Translations under genes and position numbers: made by a program
In this document: one piece after another, positions 55,645-64,000 of the stretch
Layout of the letters: each line of letters starts with the position of its first letter
Position numbering within the stretch: the stretch's first letter is position 1
Assembly: GCF_004011825.1 (NCBI RefSeq)
Contig: NZ_RKLO01000001.1
Location: 519,575-583,574, forward strand
Source: Rhodococcus xishaensis
GTDB taxonomy: Bacteria > Actinomycetota > Actinomycetes > Mycobacteriales > Mycobacteriaceae
Length of the DNA stretch: 64,000 nucleotides
Direction of reading: 5' to 3'
The notes under the pieces: model-generated
Databases searched by the model: none
Seen by the model: the letters and a program-made list of their open reading frames with translations, nothing else
Told to the model about the DNA's origin: nothing

Positions 55645-56103
55645 TCAGCCGGCCGGACGTCCCATGTGCAGGGTCGGGAACGGTAGCCCGTCCGAGTCGG
55701 TCGCCGAGCGACTCAGCGTGACGAAACCGTGGCGCTCGTAGAATCCGACGGCCTGAGGGTTCTGCTCGTTGACGTCGAGGACCAGGTCGGGATGGTCTGC
55801 GACCGCGCGTCCGAGCAGCGCGGCGCCGACGCCGTGACCCCGATAGGAGTCGTCGACGAACAGCATCTCCAGGGAATTGTCTACGAGTCCGAAAAAACCC
55901 GCCGGGATCCCGTCGACCTCGGCGACAACCACGTCGACGGCAGGTAGGTAGTCGCTCACCATGCGGGACTCGTATGACTCGACTTCCTCGCGGGTGAGGA
56001 AGTCGTGTGTCGCCTCGACCGCGCTGCGCCAGATGCCGACGAGTACGGGCCATTCCTGCTCGCCGAGGCACGGCCGTAGCACAGGACCGCGCGATGTGCT
56101 CAT
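55645..56103 (-). CDS. GNAT family N-acetyltransferase (YjaB-like)
   Basis: ATG 56103 (MSTSRGPVLRP) gives 152 residues. The order VEATHDFLTREEVESYESRM, FFGLVDNSLEMLFVDDSYRGHGVGAALL, LDVNEQNPQAVGFYERHGF is that of YjaB-type acetyltransferases, with the acetyl-CoA loop RGHGVG. The substrate is unknown. It lies between rbsK and recQ on the same strand; the 65-nt gap to recQ makes an operon possible. Confidence 0.88.
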   Translation of the reverse strand: MSTSRGPVLRPCLGEQEWPVLVGIWRSAVEATHDFLTREEVESYESRMVSDYLPAVDVVVAEVDGIPAGFFGLVDNSLEMLFVDDSYRGHGVGAALLGRAVADHPDLVLDVNEQNPQAVGFYERHGFVTLSRSATDSDGLPFPTLHMGRPAG

Positions 56104-56154
56104 GGCGTGGACCGTACGGGCACCGGGTGAGTGTGCCAACACCTTTTCGGGGTG

Positions 56155-57027
56155 TCAGCCCTGCTTGGCCAGCAAAGCCTCGATCTCGGGCCGCGTCGGA
56201 GATGCGCAGCTTGCTCCCGGACGAGTGGTAGCGAGCGCACCGGCCGCGCATGCGAAGGTCAAAGCTTCGCGAGGGCCCCGATTCCACATGGACGCGAGCG
56301 CCCCGGCGAAGGCATCGCCGGCGCCGGTTGTGTCGACCGGGCCCACGATGGGGGAGTCGATGCGTAGGCGCTCGCCGTCGGGTCCACGGTAGCGCGCCCC
56401 GGCAGCGCCCAGGGTCGTCACGACATGCGGTACTGCGGCGAGGGCGTCCTCGGAGAGCTGCCGTTCCTCGGTTTCGTTGACGATCAGGACATCGACCAAT
56501 TCGAGGAGTGCCGGTGGAAGAGTTTGTACCGGTGACGGATTGAGCATCACAGCGGTCTCGGACCGGGCAGCGTACCGGGCCGCGGTCGTCACGGTGTCGA
56601 GTGGTATCTCCAACTGACACAACAGGACATCGGCGCCGGCAAGAGCCTCGAGATCGTCATCGGTGAGCTCGGTGACACGGGAGTTGGCCCCCGAGACCGC
56701 GACGATCGAATTCTGTCCATCGCCGTTGACGGTGATAGTGGCAATACCGCTGGGGCCGTCGACTTCCCGCAGATGCTCACTGTCGACCTCCGCGTCCACG
56801 AGAGCTTGGCGCAACTCGAGCGCGAAGGTGTCTTCCCCGACAGCGCCTACGAACACGACGTCCGCCCCGGCCTTCGCGGCCGCGATCGCCTGGTTGGCCC
56901 CCTTACCGCCGGGTGTCGTCGTGAACGACGTCCCTAGGATTGTCTCCCCGGGTGAGGGCAGGCGCGGAGCCGTGGCAACCAGATCCATGTTGATACTGCC
57001 GACGACCACGACGCTGAGTGCGGGCAT
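56155..57027 (-). CDS. rbsK: Ribokinase (PfkB family)
   Basis: A 290-residue PfkB carbohydrate kinase. GSINMDLV and PGGKGANQA near the N-terminus bind the sugar, and DTTGAGDAFAG near residue 240 carries the catalytic Asp and anion hole. The overall pattern fits ribokinase, which makes ribose 5-phosphate and would feed the pentose phosphate pathway with rpiB elsewhere in the window. No ribose transporter is adjacent; the MFS gene upstream is ProP-like. TAGTGT 6 nt before the ATG suggests a leaderless mRNA. Confidence 0.93.
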   Translation of the reverse strand: MPALSVVVVGSINMDLVATAPRLPSPGETILGTSFTTTPGGKGANQAIAAAKAGADVVFVGAVGEDTFALELRQALVDAEVDSEHLREVDGPSGIATITVNGDGQNSIVAVSGANSRVTELTDDDLEALAGADVLLCQLEIPLDTVTTAARYAARSETAVMLNPSPVQTLPPALLELVDVLIVNETEERQLSEDALAAVPHVVTTLGAAGARYRGPDGERLRIDSPIVGPVDTTGAGDAFAGALASMWNRGPREALTFACAAGALATTRPGASCASPTRPEIEALLAKQG

Positions 57028-57033
57028 GCCCTG

Positions 57034-57039
57034 ACACTA
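57034..57039 (-). promoter_or_regulatory. TANNNT -10 hexamer for leaderless rbsK mRNA
   Basis: Minus-strand TAGTGT ends 6 nt before ATG 57027. Confidence 0.5.
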
Positions 57040-57098
57040 GGCATATCGAGGTATGCCCGCATACGGATTCGTGAAGCGGATCGGGCCCGGTGGCTGCC

Positions 57099-58544
57099 TC
57101 AACCGTCTGCGGGCCGGGACCGGCCCGACCTTCGGTTGTGGTAAAGCACCTCGAGCGCTTCTTCCCGGGTGGCCACCGAGGGCGGGCTCCCTCGGAGGGG
57201 CCTGCGTGCGGTCTCGGGGATGAGCAGGACCGCAATGCCACCGAGGACCGCTGCGATCATCATGTACATCGGGGCGACCAGGTGGCTTCCTGTCGCCTCC
57301 TGCAGTGCGGTCATCAAGAGTGGAGTCGTCCCGCCGAACAGCGCGGCTGAGACGTTGTAGCCGATCGCGACGCCGCTGTAGCGTACGCCGGTGGGGAAGA
57401 GTGCAGGCAGTGTCGAGGGAAACACGCCGACGAACAGGAGCAGCAGACATCCGAGGATGAGCAGGCCCAGGAAAATCGTCGCGTACGCGCCGAGTCCGAT
57501 CAGTAGGTATGCGGGCAGTGAAAGCACGAAGAATCCGATGCACCCTGCGAGCAGCAGCGGTTTTCGTCCCACGATGTCGGAGAAGCGACCGACGAAGGTG
57601 ATGCCGGCCATCATGAGGACCATAACGACGACCATCAGGACCAGGCCGTGGCTTTCGTCGTAGCCGAGGGTGCTCGACAGGTAGGTCGGCATGTAGGTGA
57701 GCAGTCCGTAGTCCGTGATGTCGTAGGCCGCGACCAGGACGATACACAGCACCAGTGGACGCCAGTTGGTCACGAGCGTCTCGTGCAGGCGCCCGGCGGC
57801 CGAGAGTGAGGATTCGGCGAGGTGTTCGGCTGCCTCGTACTGCTGGAAGGCGGGAGTCTCTTCGATGCGGACTCGCAGGTAGACACCTATGGCGCCGATC
57901 GGGCCGGCGACGAGGAACGGGATGCGCCAAGCCCAGTCGACGAGTGCTTCCTCGCTTACCGACGCGGCGATGAGCGTGACGAGTCCTGCGGCGGCCGCGA
58001 AGCCTGCCAGGGTCCCGAACTCGAGGAAGCTTGCCAGGAATCCGCGACGCTTGTCAGGCGCGTACTCGGCGATGAACGTGCTAGCGCCGCCGTACTCGCC
58101 GCCGGTCGAGAATCCTTGCAACAGACGGAATATCACCAGGAGGATCGGCGCAACAATGCCGATCGAGTCGTAGCTCGGGATCAATCCGATCGCAAAGGTA
58201 CTGCAAGCCATCAGGATCATCGTGGCGGCCAGGACCTTCTTGCGGCCGATCCGATCGCCGAGCGGGCCGAAGTACAGTCCGCCGAGTGGTCGAACGAGTA
58301 ACGCCACGGCGAAGATTGCGAACGTGGACATGAGCTGTGCAGGGCCGCTCGCTTCCGGGAAGAACACCTGGCCGATCGTGGTAGCCAGGTACGCATACAC
58401 GCCGAAGTCGAACCACTCCATGGCGTTTCCGAGCATGGTGGCCATGACCGCCCGCTTGACGGCGGCGCCGTCGGTCACCGTGACCGCGGTGGACGCGAGG
58501 ACCGGATCCTTCCCGGCGGTCGACGGGGGGTCTGGTGTTGTCAT
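57099..58544 (-). CDS. MFS metabolite:H+ symporter, ProP-like
   Basis: ATG 58544 (MTTPDPPSTAGK) gives 481 residues with 12 predicted helices. The MHS-family signatures MLGNAMEWFDFGVYAYLATTIGQVFFP, RPLGGLYFGPLGDRIGRKKVL, GFSTGGEYGGASTFIAEYAPDKRRGF and RIEETPAFQQYE match the ProP proline/betaine transporter closely. The C-terminal extension lacks the long osmosensing coiled coil of E. coli ProP. Osmolyte or proline uptake fits the nearby ectAB and proA, but substrate is inferred. Confidence 0.87.
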   Translation of the reverse strand: MTTPDPPSTAGKDPVLASTAVTVTDGAAVKRAVMATMLGNAMEWFDFGVYAYLATTIGQVFFPEASGPAQLMSTFAIFAVALLVRPLGGLYFGPLGDRIGRKKVLAATMILMACSTFAIGLIPSYDSIGIVAPILLVIFRLLQGFSTGGEYGGASTFIAEYAPDKRRGFLASFLEFGTLAGFAAAAGLVTLIAASVSEEALVDWAWRIPFLVAGPIGAIGVYLRVRIEETPAFQQYEAAEHLAESSLSAAGRLHETLVTNWRPLVLCIVLVAAYDITDYGLLTYMPTYLSSTLGYDESHGLVLMVVVMVLMMAGITFVGRFSDIVGRKPLLLAGCIGFFVLSLPAYLLIGLGAYATIFLGLLILGCLLLLFVGVFPSTLPALFPTGVRYSGVAIGYNVSAALFGGTTPLLMTALQEATGSHLVAPMYMMIAAVLGGIAVLLIPETARRPLRGSPPSVATREEALEVLYHNRRSGRSRPADG

Positions 58545-58691
58545 GGCTGTGCTCTCCAGCGCTCTCCGGCGCGGTGCCCAGGTCTTTCCCCCGAGAGTAG
58601 TCCCCGGTCCACCAGGCACTACCTTCGTGACGGTAACAAAAGGGTGATGGGTCAGCTGCCTGCCGAAACCTCGAGTCCCCGAAACGAAACT

Positions 58692-60080
58692 TCAGTACCG
58701 AGACGACTCGCGCCCCAGCAGCGCGTAGTAACCGACGCTCACCATCACACCGAACACCGCGCCGACAACGAGTGCGATTCGTCCGGCGTCGGTGAAGAAC
58801 AACAGCACGACGACGGACGCGAGGAATGCCAGCGTGATCCAGGTGGTGTACGGCGCGGCGGGAAGACGATAGTCGGACGCCGGCAGCGCCCCGCGGTTGA
58901 CAAGACGCCGGTAGCGGAGGTGGCAGACCAGGATCACGCCCCACACGAAGATGATCCCGACCGTGGACACCGAGGTGATGTAGAGGAAGGCACGGTTGGG
59001 CGAGAGCACGTTCACGATCACACCGATGACCATCACGCCGGCGGACATGGTGATTCCCGCGTACGGCACATGTCGGCTGCTGAGCCTGGCCAGCGCGGCG
59101 GGCGCTTCGCGGCGCTGCGACAGACTACGAAGCATCCGACCCGTCGCGTAGATGCCCGAGTTGCACGACGACAGCGCAGCAGTCAGCAGGACGAAGTTCA
59201 TGATTCCCGCCGCAGCGGGAATGCCGATCTGCTCGAGTACCTCGACGAAGGGGCTCTTGCCCGCATGGAAGTCCCGCCAGCTTGCGACCGACAAGATCAC
59301 TAGCAGCGATCCGATGTAGAACAGCCCGATGCGGAACGGCAGGGTGTTGATCGCCTTTCTGAGCGTCCGCCGGGGGTCCTTCGCCTCACCGGCCGTGACT
59401 CCGACGAGTTCGACTCCCACGTACGCGAACAGCACCACCTGCAGAGTCATCAGCGCACTGCCGAATCCGTTCGGGAACACACCACCGTCGGCCCACAGGT
59501 TCGTCACGGTCGGGTTCCTCGCGTGTCCGAAGCCGAGGGTCAGGACGCCGATGCCGATCAGGATCATGCCGACGATTGCGGTGATCTTGATTGAGGAGAA
59601 CCAGAACTCGGTCTCGCCGAACAGTCGCACCGAGACGAGGTTTGCGCTGAACAGCACGAACAAGACCACGAGTGCGGTCAGCCAGGTCGGGATGCTCGGC
59701 CACCAGTACTCGACGTACTTGCCCGCCACCGTGATCTCGGCCATGCAGGTGGCCGCCCCCATTGCCCAGTACGCCCAGCCGGTGGCGAATCCGAAGAACC
59801 GTCCGAGGAACTCCTCGGCGTACTCGCCGAAACTGCCCGAGATCGGCCGATACGTCAGCAATTCGCCGAGAGCACGCATGATGACGAACATCGCCAGACC
59901 CGCCGCCAGGTAGACCAGGATGAGGGAGGGGCCCGCCTTCTCGATGGCCCCGCCGGCACCGTAGAACAGTCCGGTCCCGATCGCGCCGCCGATCGCGATC
60001 ATCTGCACCGTGCGGGCGTTGAGTCCGCGGTTGTATCCCTCTTCGGAGGGGGCCATGTGGATCGTCTTGTGCTGCGACAC
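58692..60080 (-). CDS. Amino-acid permease (APC family, AnsP/CycA-like)
   Basis: A 462-residue APC transporter with 12 helices. The first-helix motif IAIGGAIGTGLFYGAGGAI, the loop RALGELLTYRPISGSFGEYAEEFLG, and GVELVGVTAGEAKDPRRTLRKAINTLPFRI are family hallmarks. Closest by eye to asparagine/alanine permeases (AnsP, CycA). It is divergent from proA across an 82-nt gap that has room for both promoters. Confidence 0.9.
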   Translation of the reverse strand: MSQHKTIHMAPSEEGYNRGLNARTVQMIAIGGAIGTGLFYGAGGAIEKAGPSLILVYLAAGLAMFVIMRALGELLTYRPISGSFGEYAEEFLGRFFGFATGWAYWAMGAATCMAEITVAGKYVEYWWPSIPTWLTALVVLFVLFSANLVSVRLFGETEFWFSSIKITAIVGMILIGIGVLTLGFGHARNPTVTNLWADGGVFPNGFGSALMTLQVVLFAYVGVELVGVTAGEAKDPRRTLRKAINTLPFRIGLFYIGSLLVILSVASWRDFHAGKSPFVEVLEQIGIPAAAGIMNFVLLTAALSSCNSGIYATGRMLRSLSQRREAPAALARLSSRHVPYAGITMSAGVMVIGVIVNVLSPNRAFLYITSVSTVGIIFVWGVILVCHLRYRRLVNRGALPASDYRLPAAPYTTWITLAFLASVVVLLFFTDAGRIALVVGAVFGVMVSVGYYALLGRESSRY

Positions 60081-60150
60081 CGGCTGTCTCCTTACCGGCG
60101 GTGAGTGGCCAGTGCGATTATCCGCTTCATTTCGATGTCGAGCCGGTCGC

Positions 60151-60156
60151 TAACCT
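60151..60156 (+). promoter_or_regulatory. TANNNT -10 hexamer for leaderless proA mRNA
   Basis: TAACCT ends 6 nt before ATG 60163. No Shine-Dalgarno is seen. Confidence 0.55.
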
Positions 60157-60162
60157 GTAGGC

Positions 60163-61446
60163 ATGACCGCCGCGACGCCCACCACACCGGCCGTGAGTGA
60201 CTCCGGGGACATCCGCCAGGAGGTACACGACGCCGCCCTTCGAGCGCGCGTCGCGTCCCGTGCCCTCGCGCTGCTCACCACCGCGCGCAAGGATGCCGCA
60301 CTGCACGCTGCCGCGGATGCGGTGCTCGCCGCCGCCGACGCAGTCCTGTCGGCGAACGCCGAGGACATCGAGGCGGCCCGCGCGACGGGTACCGAGGAGT
60401 CCCTGCTCGACCGCCTGCGTTTGACCCACGCCCGCATCGAGGGCATTGCATCTGGTTTGCGTCAGGTCGCCGGCCTGGCCGACCCGGTCGGAGAGGTCGT
60501 CCGCGGTTCGACACTGCCGAACGGCCTCGAGATCCGCCAGGTGCGGGTCCCGCTCGGCGTGGTCGGCATGGTGTACGAGGCACGCCCGAACGTGACCGTC
60601 GATGCTTTCGGCCTCGCGCTCAAGTCCGGAAACGCAGCACTGTTGCGCGGATCCTCGTCGGCGGCGCGCTCCAATGCCGCGCTCGTGAAGGCGCTCCGGG
60701 CGTCGCTCGCAGCGCAGGGCCTGCCCGCGGACGCGGTCCAACTATTGCCCAGCGCCGACCGTTCCAGCGTCACCCACCTGATCCAGGCCCGGGGACTCGT
60801 CGACGTGGTCATCCCGCGCGGTGGTGCCGGCCTGATCAACGCGGTGGTTCGGGACGCGACGGTCCCCACGATCGAGACCGGCGTCGGCAACTGCCACGTC
60901 TATGTCCATGCTGCCGCGGATCTGGAGATGGCCGAAAAGATCCTCATCAACGCCAAGACCCGCCGCCCCAGCGTCTGCAACACGGCCGAGACGGTGCTGG
61001 TCGACGCGGCGGTAGCCGAGACCGCGGTCCCGCAGTTGCTCCAAGCCCTGCAGATGCAAAGCGTCACGGTGCACGGCGATCTGCCGGGCCTGGTCCCGGC
61101 CACCGAGGAGGATTGGTCCGAGGAGTACCTGACCCTCGACATCGCCCTCAAGGTCGTAGATGGCATCGACGAGGCAGTCGCCCACATCGATCGGTACGGG
61201 ACCGGCCACACCGAGGCGATCGTCACGTCCGATTTATCCGCCGCCAGAGAGTTCACGGCTCGGGTCGATGCCGCCGCGGTCATGGTCAACGCCTCGACCG
61301 CGTTCACCGACGGAGAGCAGTTCGGATTCGGCGCGGAGATCGGGATCTCCACACAAAAACTGCACGCCCGCGGCCCAATGGGATTGGGCGAACTCACCTC
61401 GACCAAGTGGACCGTCTGGGGAGACGGTCATACCCGACCTGCCTGA
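60163..61446 (+). CDS. proA: Gamma-glutamyl phosphate reductase
   Basis: A 427-residue NADPH-dependent reductase of the aldehyde dehydrogenase fold, second step of proline synthesis. Catalytic Cys272 is in [13 protein letters not shown], with [30 protein letters not shown] and [22 protein letters not shown] near the ends. The MoxR gene begins 18 nt after its stop, so transcription probably continues into moxR-VWA, an arrangement shared with Rv2427c-Rv2425c. Confidence 0.97.
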   Translation: MTAATPTTPAVSDSGDIRQEVHDAALRARVASRALALLTTARKDAALHAAADAVLAAADAVLSANAEDIEAARATGTEESLLDRLRLTHARIEGIASGLRQVAGLADPVGEVVRGSTLPNGLEIRQVRVPLGVVGMVYEARPNVTVDAFGLALKSGNAALLRGSSSAARSNAALVKALRASLAAQGLPADAVQLLPSADRSSVTHLIQARGLVDVVIPRGGAGLINAVVRDATVPTIETGVGNCHVYVHAAADLEMAEKILINAKTRRPSVCNTAETVLVDAAVAETAVPQLLQALQMQSVTVHGDLPGLVPATEEDWSEEYLTLDIALKVVDGIDEAVAHIDRYGTGHTEAIVTSDLSAAREFTARVDAAAVMVNASTAFTDGEQFGFGAEIGISTQKLHARGPMGLGELTSTKWTVWGDGHTRPA

Positions 61447-61464
61447 CGGCCGAAAGGAGTGAGT

Positions 61465-62367
61465 GTGGACCGGGCACTACCGACCGCACCCCCGCTGTTC
61501 GCGAGCGTCGACGACGTCGTCGATCGTCTCGCCGAGACCGGATACCTGTCCGACAAGGCGACCGCGACCGCGGTCTATCTCGCGGACCGGCTCGGCAAGC
61601 CGCTGCTCATCGAAGGTCCCGCCGGTGTCGGCAAGACCGAGCTGGCCCGTGCCGTCGCGCAGACGTCCGGCGCCGAGATGGTGCGGCTCCAGTGCTACGA
61701 GGGCGTCGACGAATCCCGCGCGCTGTACGAGTGGAACCACGCGAAGCAGATCCTGCGCATCCAAGCCGGAGCGGCAGGGAACGGACATGGCGGCGTCGAC
61801 GGCTGGGACGCGACCAGGCAGGACGTGTTCTCGGAGGAGTTCCTCCTGGCGCGGCCGCTGCTGACCGCGATCCGTCGCGACGACCCGACGGTGTTGCTCG
61901 TCGACGAGGTTGACAAGGCTGACGTGGAGATCGAGGGTCTGCTGCTCGAGGTCCTCAGCGACTTCGCGGTGACAATCCCCGAACTCGGCACGATCACCGC
62001 ATCTCGCAAGCCGTTCGCGGTTCTGACGTCGAATGCGACCCGGGAATTGTCGGAGGCGCTCAAGCGGCGCTGTTTGTTCCTGCATCTCGACTTCCCGGAC
62101 GCCGAACTCGAGCGTCGTATCCTCGCGAGCCGGGTGCCCGAGCTTCCCGAGGCGGTCGCGGAACAGCTCGTTCGCACGGTGGGCGTGCTACGCGGCATGC
62201 AACTCAAGAAGGTTCCGTCGGTGTCCGAGACGATCGACTGGGGCCGCACGCTGCTCGCGCTCGGCCTGGACACACTGGACACCGATGCATTGCGCGCAAC
62301 ACTGGGCGTCGTGCTCAAGCATCGTGCCGACCAGCAGCGTGTCGCTGCAGAGCTGCGTCTGAACTGA
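61465..62367 (+). CDS. MoxR-type AAA+ ATPase
   Basis: GTG 61465 is preferred because AAGGAG ends 5 nt before it; GTG 61459 overlaps that site. The protein is 300 residues. Walker A EGPAGVGKTELAR, Walker B VLLVDEVDKAD, sensor-1 VLTSNATRELSEALKRRC and the MoxR lid are intact. MoxR ATPases act as chaperones that mature partner complexes, typically with a VWA protein encoded next to them, as here. The client is unknown. Confidence 0.93.
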   Translation: MDRALPTAPPLFASVDDVVDRLAETGYLSDKATATAVYLADRLGKPLLIEGPAGVGKTELARAVAQTSGAEMVRLQCYEGVDESRALYEWNHAKQILRIQAGAAGNGHGGVDGWDATRQDVFSEEFLLARPLLTAIRRDDPTVLLVDEVDKADVEIEGLLLEVLSDFAVTIPELGTITASRKPFAVLTSNATRELSEALKRRCLFLHLDFPDAELERRILASRVPELPEAVAEQLVRTVGVLRGMQLKKVPSVSETIDWGRTLLALGLDTLDTDALRATLGVVLKHRADQQRVAAELRLN

Positions 62368-62380
62368 GAGGGTCGAACCG

Positions 62381-63823
62381 ATGGTCTCCTCGCCCGTGCG
62401 TCGCAACGGTCCGCCCGCCCCGCATGGGATCCCCGGGCACCTCGTCGATTTCGTCGAGGCTCTGCGTCGTCGAGGCATCCCCGTCGGGCCATCCGAAACC
62501 GTCGACGCCGGGCAGGTGATGGCCGTCCTGGACCTGCTCGACAGAGAGGCACTCCGGGAAGGATTGGCCTGCGCGCTGCTTCGCCGCCCGACCCACCGGG
62601 CTACGTTCGACGCCCTGTTCAACCTGTGGTTCCCCGTCGGCGTCGGCGTCCGCGACGACGGTGACACCGACCAGCCGCTGCCGCGCACGCCCGACGGCGA
62701 CATCGACTACGAGGCATTGCAGGCGATGCTCGCCGAGTTGCTCTCCGACGACTCGCCCGAGGCGCTCGCACAACTCGAGGATCTCGCGGCTCGGATGGTC
62801 GAGGAGATCGGACAGTACGAGTCCAGGAACGGGCCGGCGTTCTCCGCTTATCAAGCGTTGCGCAACGTACCGCCGGACAATCTACTCGAGAAGATCCTCT
62901 CCGGTCTGCTCGGTAACCAGCCGAGCGAGGACAAGTCCGGCGGTGACTACACCTCCGAGGTGGCCAAGCGCGGCGCGATCCAGCGGATCATGGATTTTCG
63001 CAAGATGATCGAATCCGAGACGCAACGAAGGTCCGCCGAGCAGATCGGCCGGGAACGGGTCGCGAACTACGGGGTGCCGAAACTGGCCGAGGAGGTCGAC
63101 TTCCTGCGGGCGTCCGACTCCGAACTCGGGGCACTCCGACGTAGCGTCACGCCGCTGGCGCGGCTGCTCGCGAGCCGCCTGGCTGTCCGGCGAAGCCGTG
63201 CTCGCGCGGGTGCGGTCGACCTGCGCCGCACGCTCCGAAAGTCCATGTCGACCGGCGGTGTTCCGATCGACCTGGTGCAGCGCAAGCCGCGTCCGGCTCG
63301 ACCCGAATTGGTTCTGCTGTGTGATGTCTCCGGGTCGGTCGCCGGGTTCTCGCACTTCACGCTGCTTCTCGTGCATGCGCTTCGTGAACAGTTCTCGCGT
63401 GTGCGAGTCTTCGCGTTCATCGACAGCACGGACGAGGTGACCCGCTTCTTCGAGTCCGGTTCCGATCTGGGCGTGGCGATGTCCCGAATGATCCGGGAGG
63501 CTGAACTGATCACCTACGACGGTCACTCGGACTACGGGAACGCGCTGGGCGTATTCGCCGAAAGGTATGCGCACAGCCTTACGAACCGCAGCTCGCTGCT
63601 CGTGCTCGGCGACGGACGTAACAACTACCGCGATCCCGCGTTGCCCACCCTCGCGCATCTCGTGTCCGTCGCCAAACATGCCCACTGGCTCAACCCCGAG
63701 CCCCGGGGACAATGGGGGACCGGGGACTCGGCAGCGCTCGTCTACAACGAGGTGATCGACATGCACGAGTGCAGATCCGCCCAGCAACTCGCCGCGGTAG
63801 TCGCCGGATTGCTGCCTGTGTGA
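62381..63823 (+). CDS. VWA domain protein (CoxE-like), partner of MoxR
   Basis: A 480-residue soluble protein. The N-terminal half is helical and charged ([24 protein letters not shown], then an acidic region). The C-terminal VWA domain carries the MIDAS motif [13 protein letters not shown], with later metal-site residues around [16 protein letters not shown]. The CoxE-like arrangement couples to a MoxR ATPase for cofactor insertion or complex remodelling. ATG 62381 lies 14 nt after the moxR stop. Confidence 0.92.
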   Translation: MVSSPVRRNGPPAPHGIPGHLVDFVEALRRRGIPVGPSETVDAGQVMAVLDLLDREALREGLACALLRRPTHRATFDALFNLWFPVGVGVRDDGDTDQPLPRTPDGDIDYEALQAMLAELLSDDSPEALAQLEDLAARMVEEIGQYESRNGPAFSAYQALRNVPPDNLLEKILSGLLGNQPSEDKSGGDYTSEVAKRGAIQRIMDFRKMIESETQRRSAEQIGRERVANYGVPKLAEEVDFLRASDSELGALRRSVTPLARLLASRLAVRRSRARAGAVDLRRTLRKSMSTGGVPIDLVQRKPRPARPELVLLCDVSGSVAGFSHFTLLLVHALREQFSRVRVFAFIDSTDEVTRFFESGSDLGVAMSRMIREAELITYDGHSDYGNALGVFAERYAHSLTNRSSLLVLGDGRNNYRDPALPTLAHLVSVAKHAHWLNPEPRGQWGTGDSAALVYNEVIDMHECRSAQQLAAVVAGLLPV

Positions 63824-63857
63824 GTCGACGCCGCGACAGACCGTAAGCTGGATCCCC

Positions 63858-64000
63858 GTGCAGCAGCCGACGCAGACTACCCCCCGGCGCCGCCTCGGCG
63901 TGATGGGTGGAACCTTCGATCCCATCCACCACGGCCACCTCGTGGCGGCCAGCGAGGTCGCGGATCGGTTCGCGCTCGACGAGGTGATCTTCGTCCCCAC
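63858..64000 (+). CDS. nadD: Nicotinate-nucleotide adenylyltransferase, 3' truncated by window
   Basis: GTG 63858 begins [38 protein letters not shown] when read in short blocks. The nucleotidyltransferase motifs MGGTFDP and HHGHL are present, and the frame is open to the window end at codon 47. It makes nicotinate adenine dinucleotide in NAD synthesis. TAAGCT 8 nt upstream is a possible -10. A GTG/ATG nearer to MGGTF is an alternative start. Its place after the MoxR-VWA genes fits mycobacterial order. Confidence 0.92.
   Translation, partial: MQQPTQTTPRRRLGVMGGTFDPIHHGHLVAASEVADRFALDEVIFVP

Noticed and set aside
55580-56620. A long N-terminal extension of recQ
   Set aside because: It runs through the GNAT and ribokinase genes in another frame and is Arg-rich without domain; ATG 55579 directly precedes the helicase domain.

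Overview
The window is GC-rich, densely coded DNA from an actinobacterium of the Mycobacteriales. Rhodococcus or a close Nocardiaceae relative fits best. The reasons are many GTG starts, stop/start overlaps, tandem ClpP1/ClpP2, RNase E with long disordered arms, a CtaJ-type cytochrome oxidase subunit, a mycothiol-dependent DsbA-like nitroreductase, and a gene order recalling the Mycobacterium tuberculosis Rv2476c-Rv2421c segment. The genus is an inference from gene content and order; no database was searched.

Layout. (1) 1-24 kb is mostly conserved core: the 3' end of NAD-glutamate dehydrogenase, a hotdog thioesterase, a TetR/P450 pair with a palindromic operator, a GH13 glucosidase, truncated globin, HNH nuclease, ctaJ, DUF5130, pepN, an FAD oxidoreductase, the DsbA-like nitroreductase, an M48 protease, rpiB, a Nei/Fpg glycosylase, a membrane protein with a (GGGDF)n tail, tRNA-Gly, tRNA-Pro, tig, clpP1-clpP2 and clpX. 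(2) 23.1-35.9 kb looks accessory: a LacI regulator facing a DapA-family lyase and an NRAMP-fold transporter that lacks the metal-ligand motifs; the lower meta-cleavage trio (hydratase, acylating acetaldehyde dehydrogenase, aldolase) with an IclR regulator; fdhF-like and fdhD genes; and an iron-siderophore binding lipoprotein behind a candidate IdeR box. (3) 36-48.4 kb returns to core: valS-folC-DUF4233-ndk, rne, rplU-rpmA, obg-proB. (4) 48.4-60.1 kb is a second accessory stretch: sirtuin, YhgE/Pip membrane protein, ectA-ectB without ectC, a RecQ helicase ending in a phosphoribosyltransferase-like domain, a GNAT enzyme, ribokinase, a ProP-like symporter and an amino-acid permease. (5) 60.1-64 kb is core again: proA, a MoxR ATPase/VWA pair and the start of nadD.

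How the genes work together. Protein quality control is concentrated at 18.7-23.2 kb (trigger factor, ClpP1P2, ClpX), with a ClgR-type site ahead of clpP1. RNA and ribosome functions sit at 41-47 kb. Proline synthesis is split between obg-proB and a distant proA, with osmolyte-type functions (ectAB, ProP-like) between them.

Regulatory sequence visible by eye includes strong hairpin terminators, four palindromic operators next to matching regulator or target genes, a CRP/GlxR box ahead of ectAB, and a recurring TANNNT hexamer 6-8 nt before start codons that suggests leaderless transcripts. Short tandem repeats of 14-29 bp sit at several gene borders. No rRNA, CRISPR array, insertion sequence or prophage was seen.
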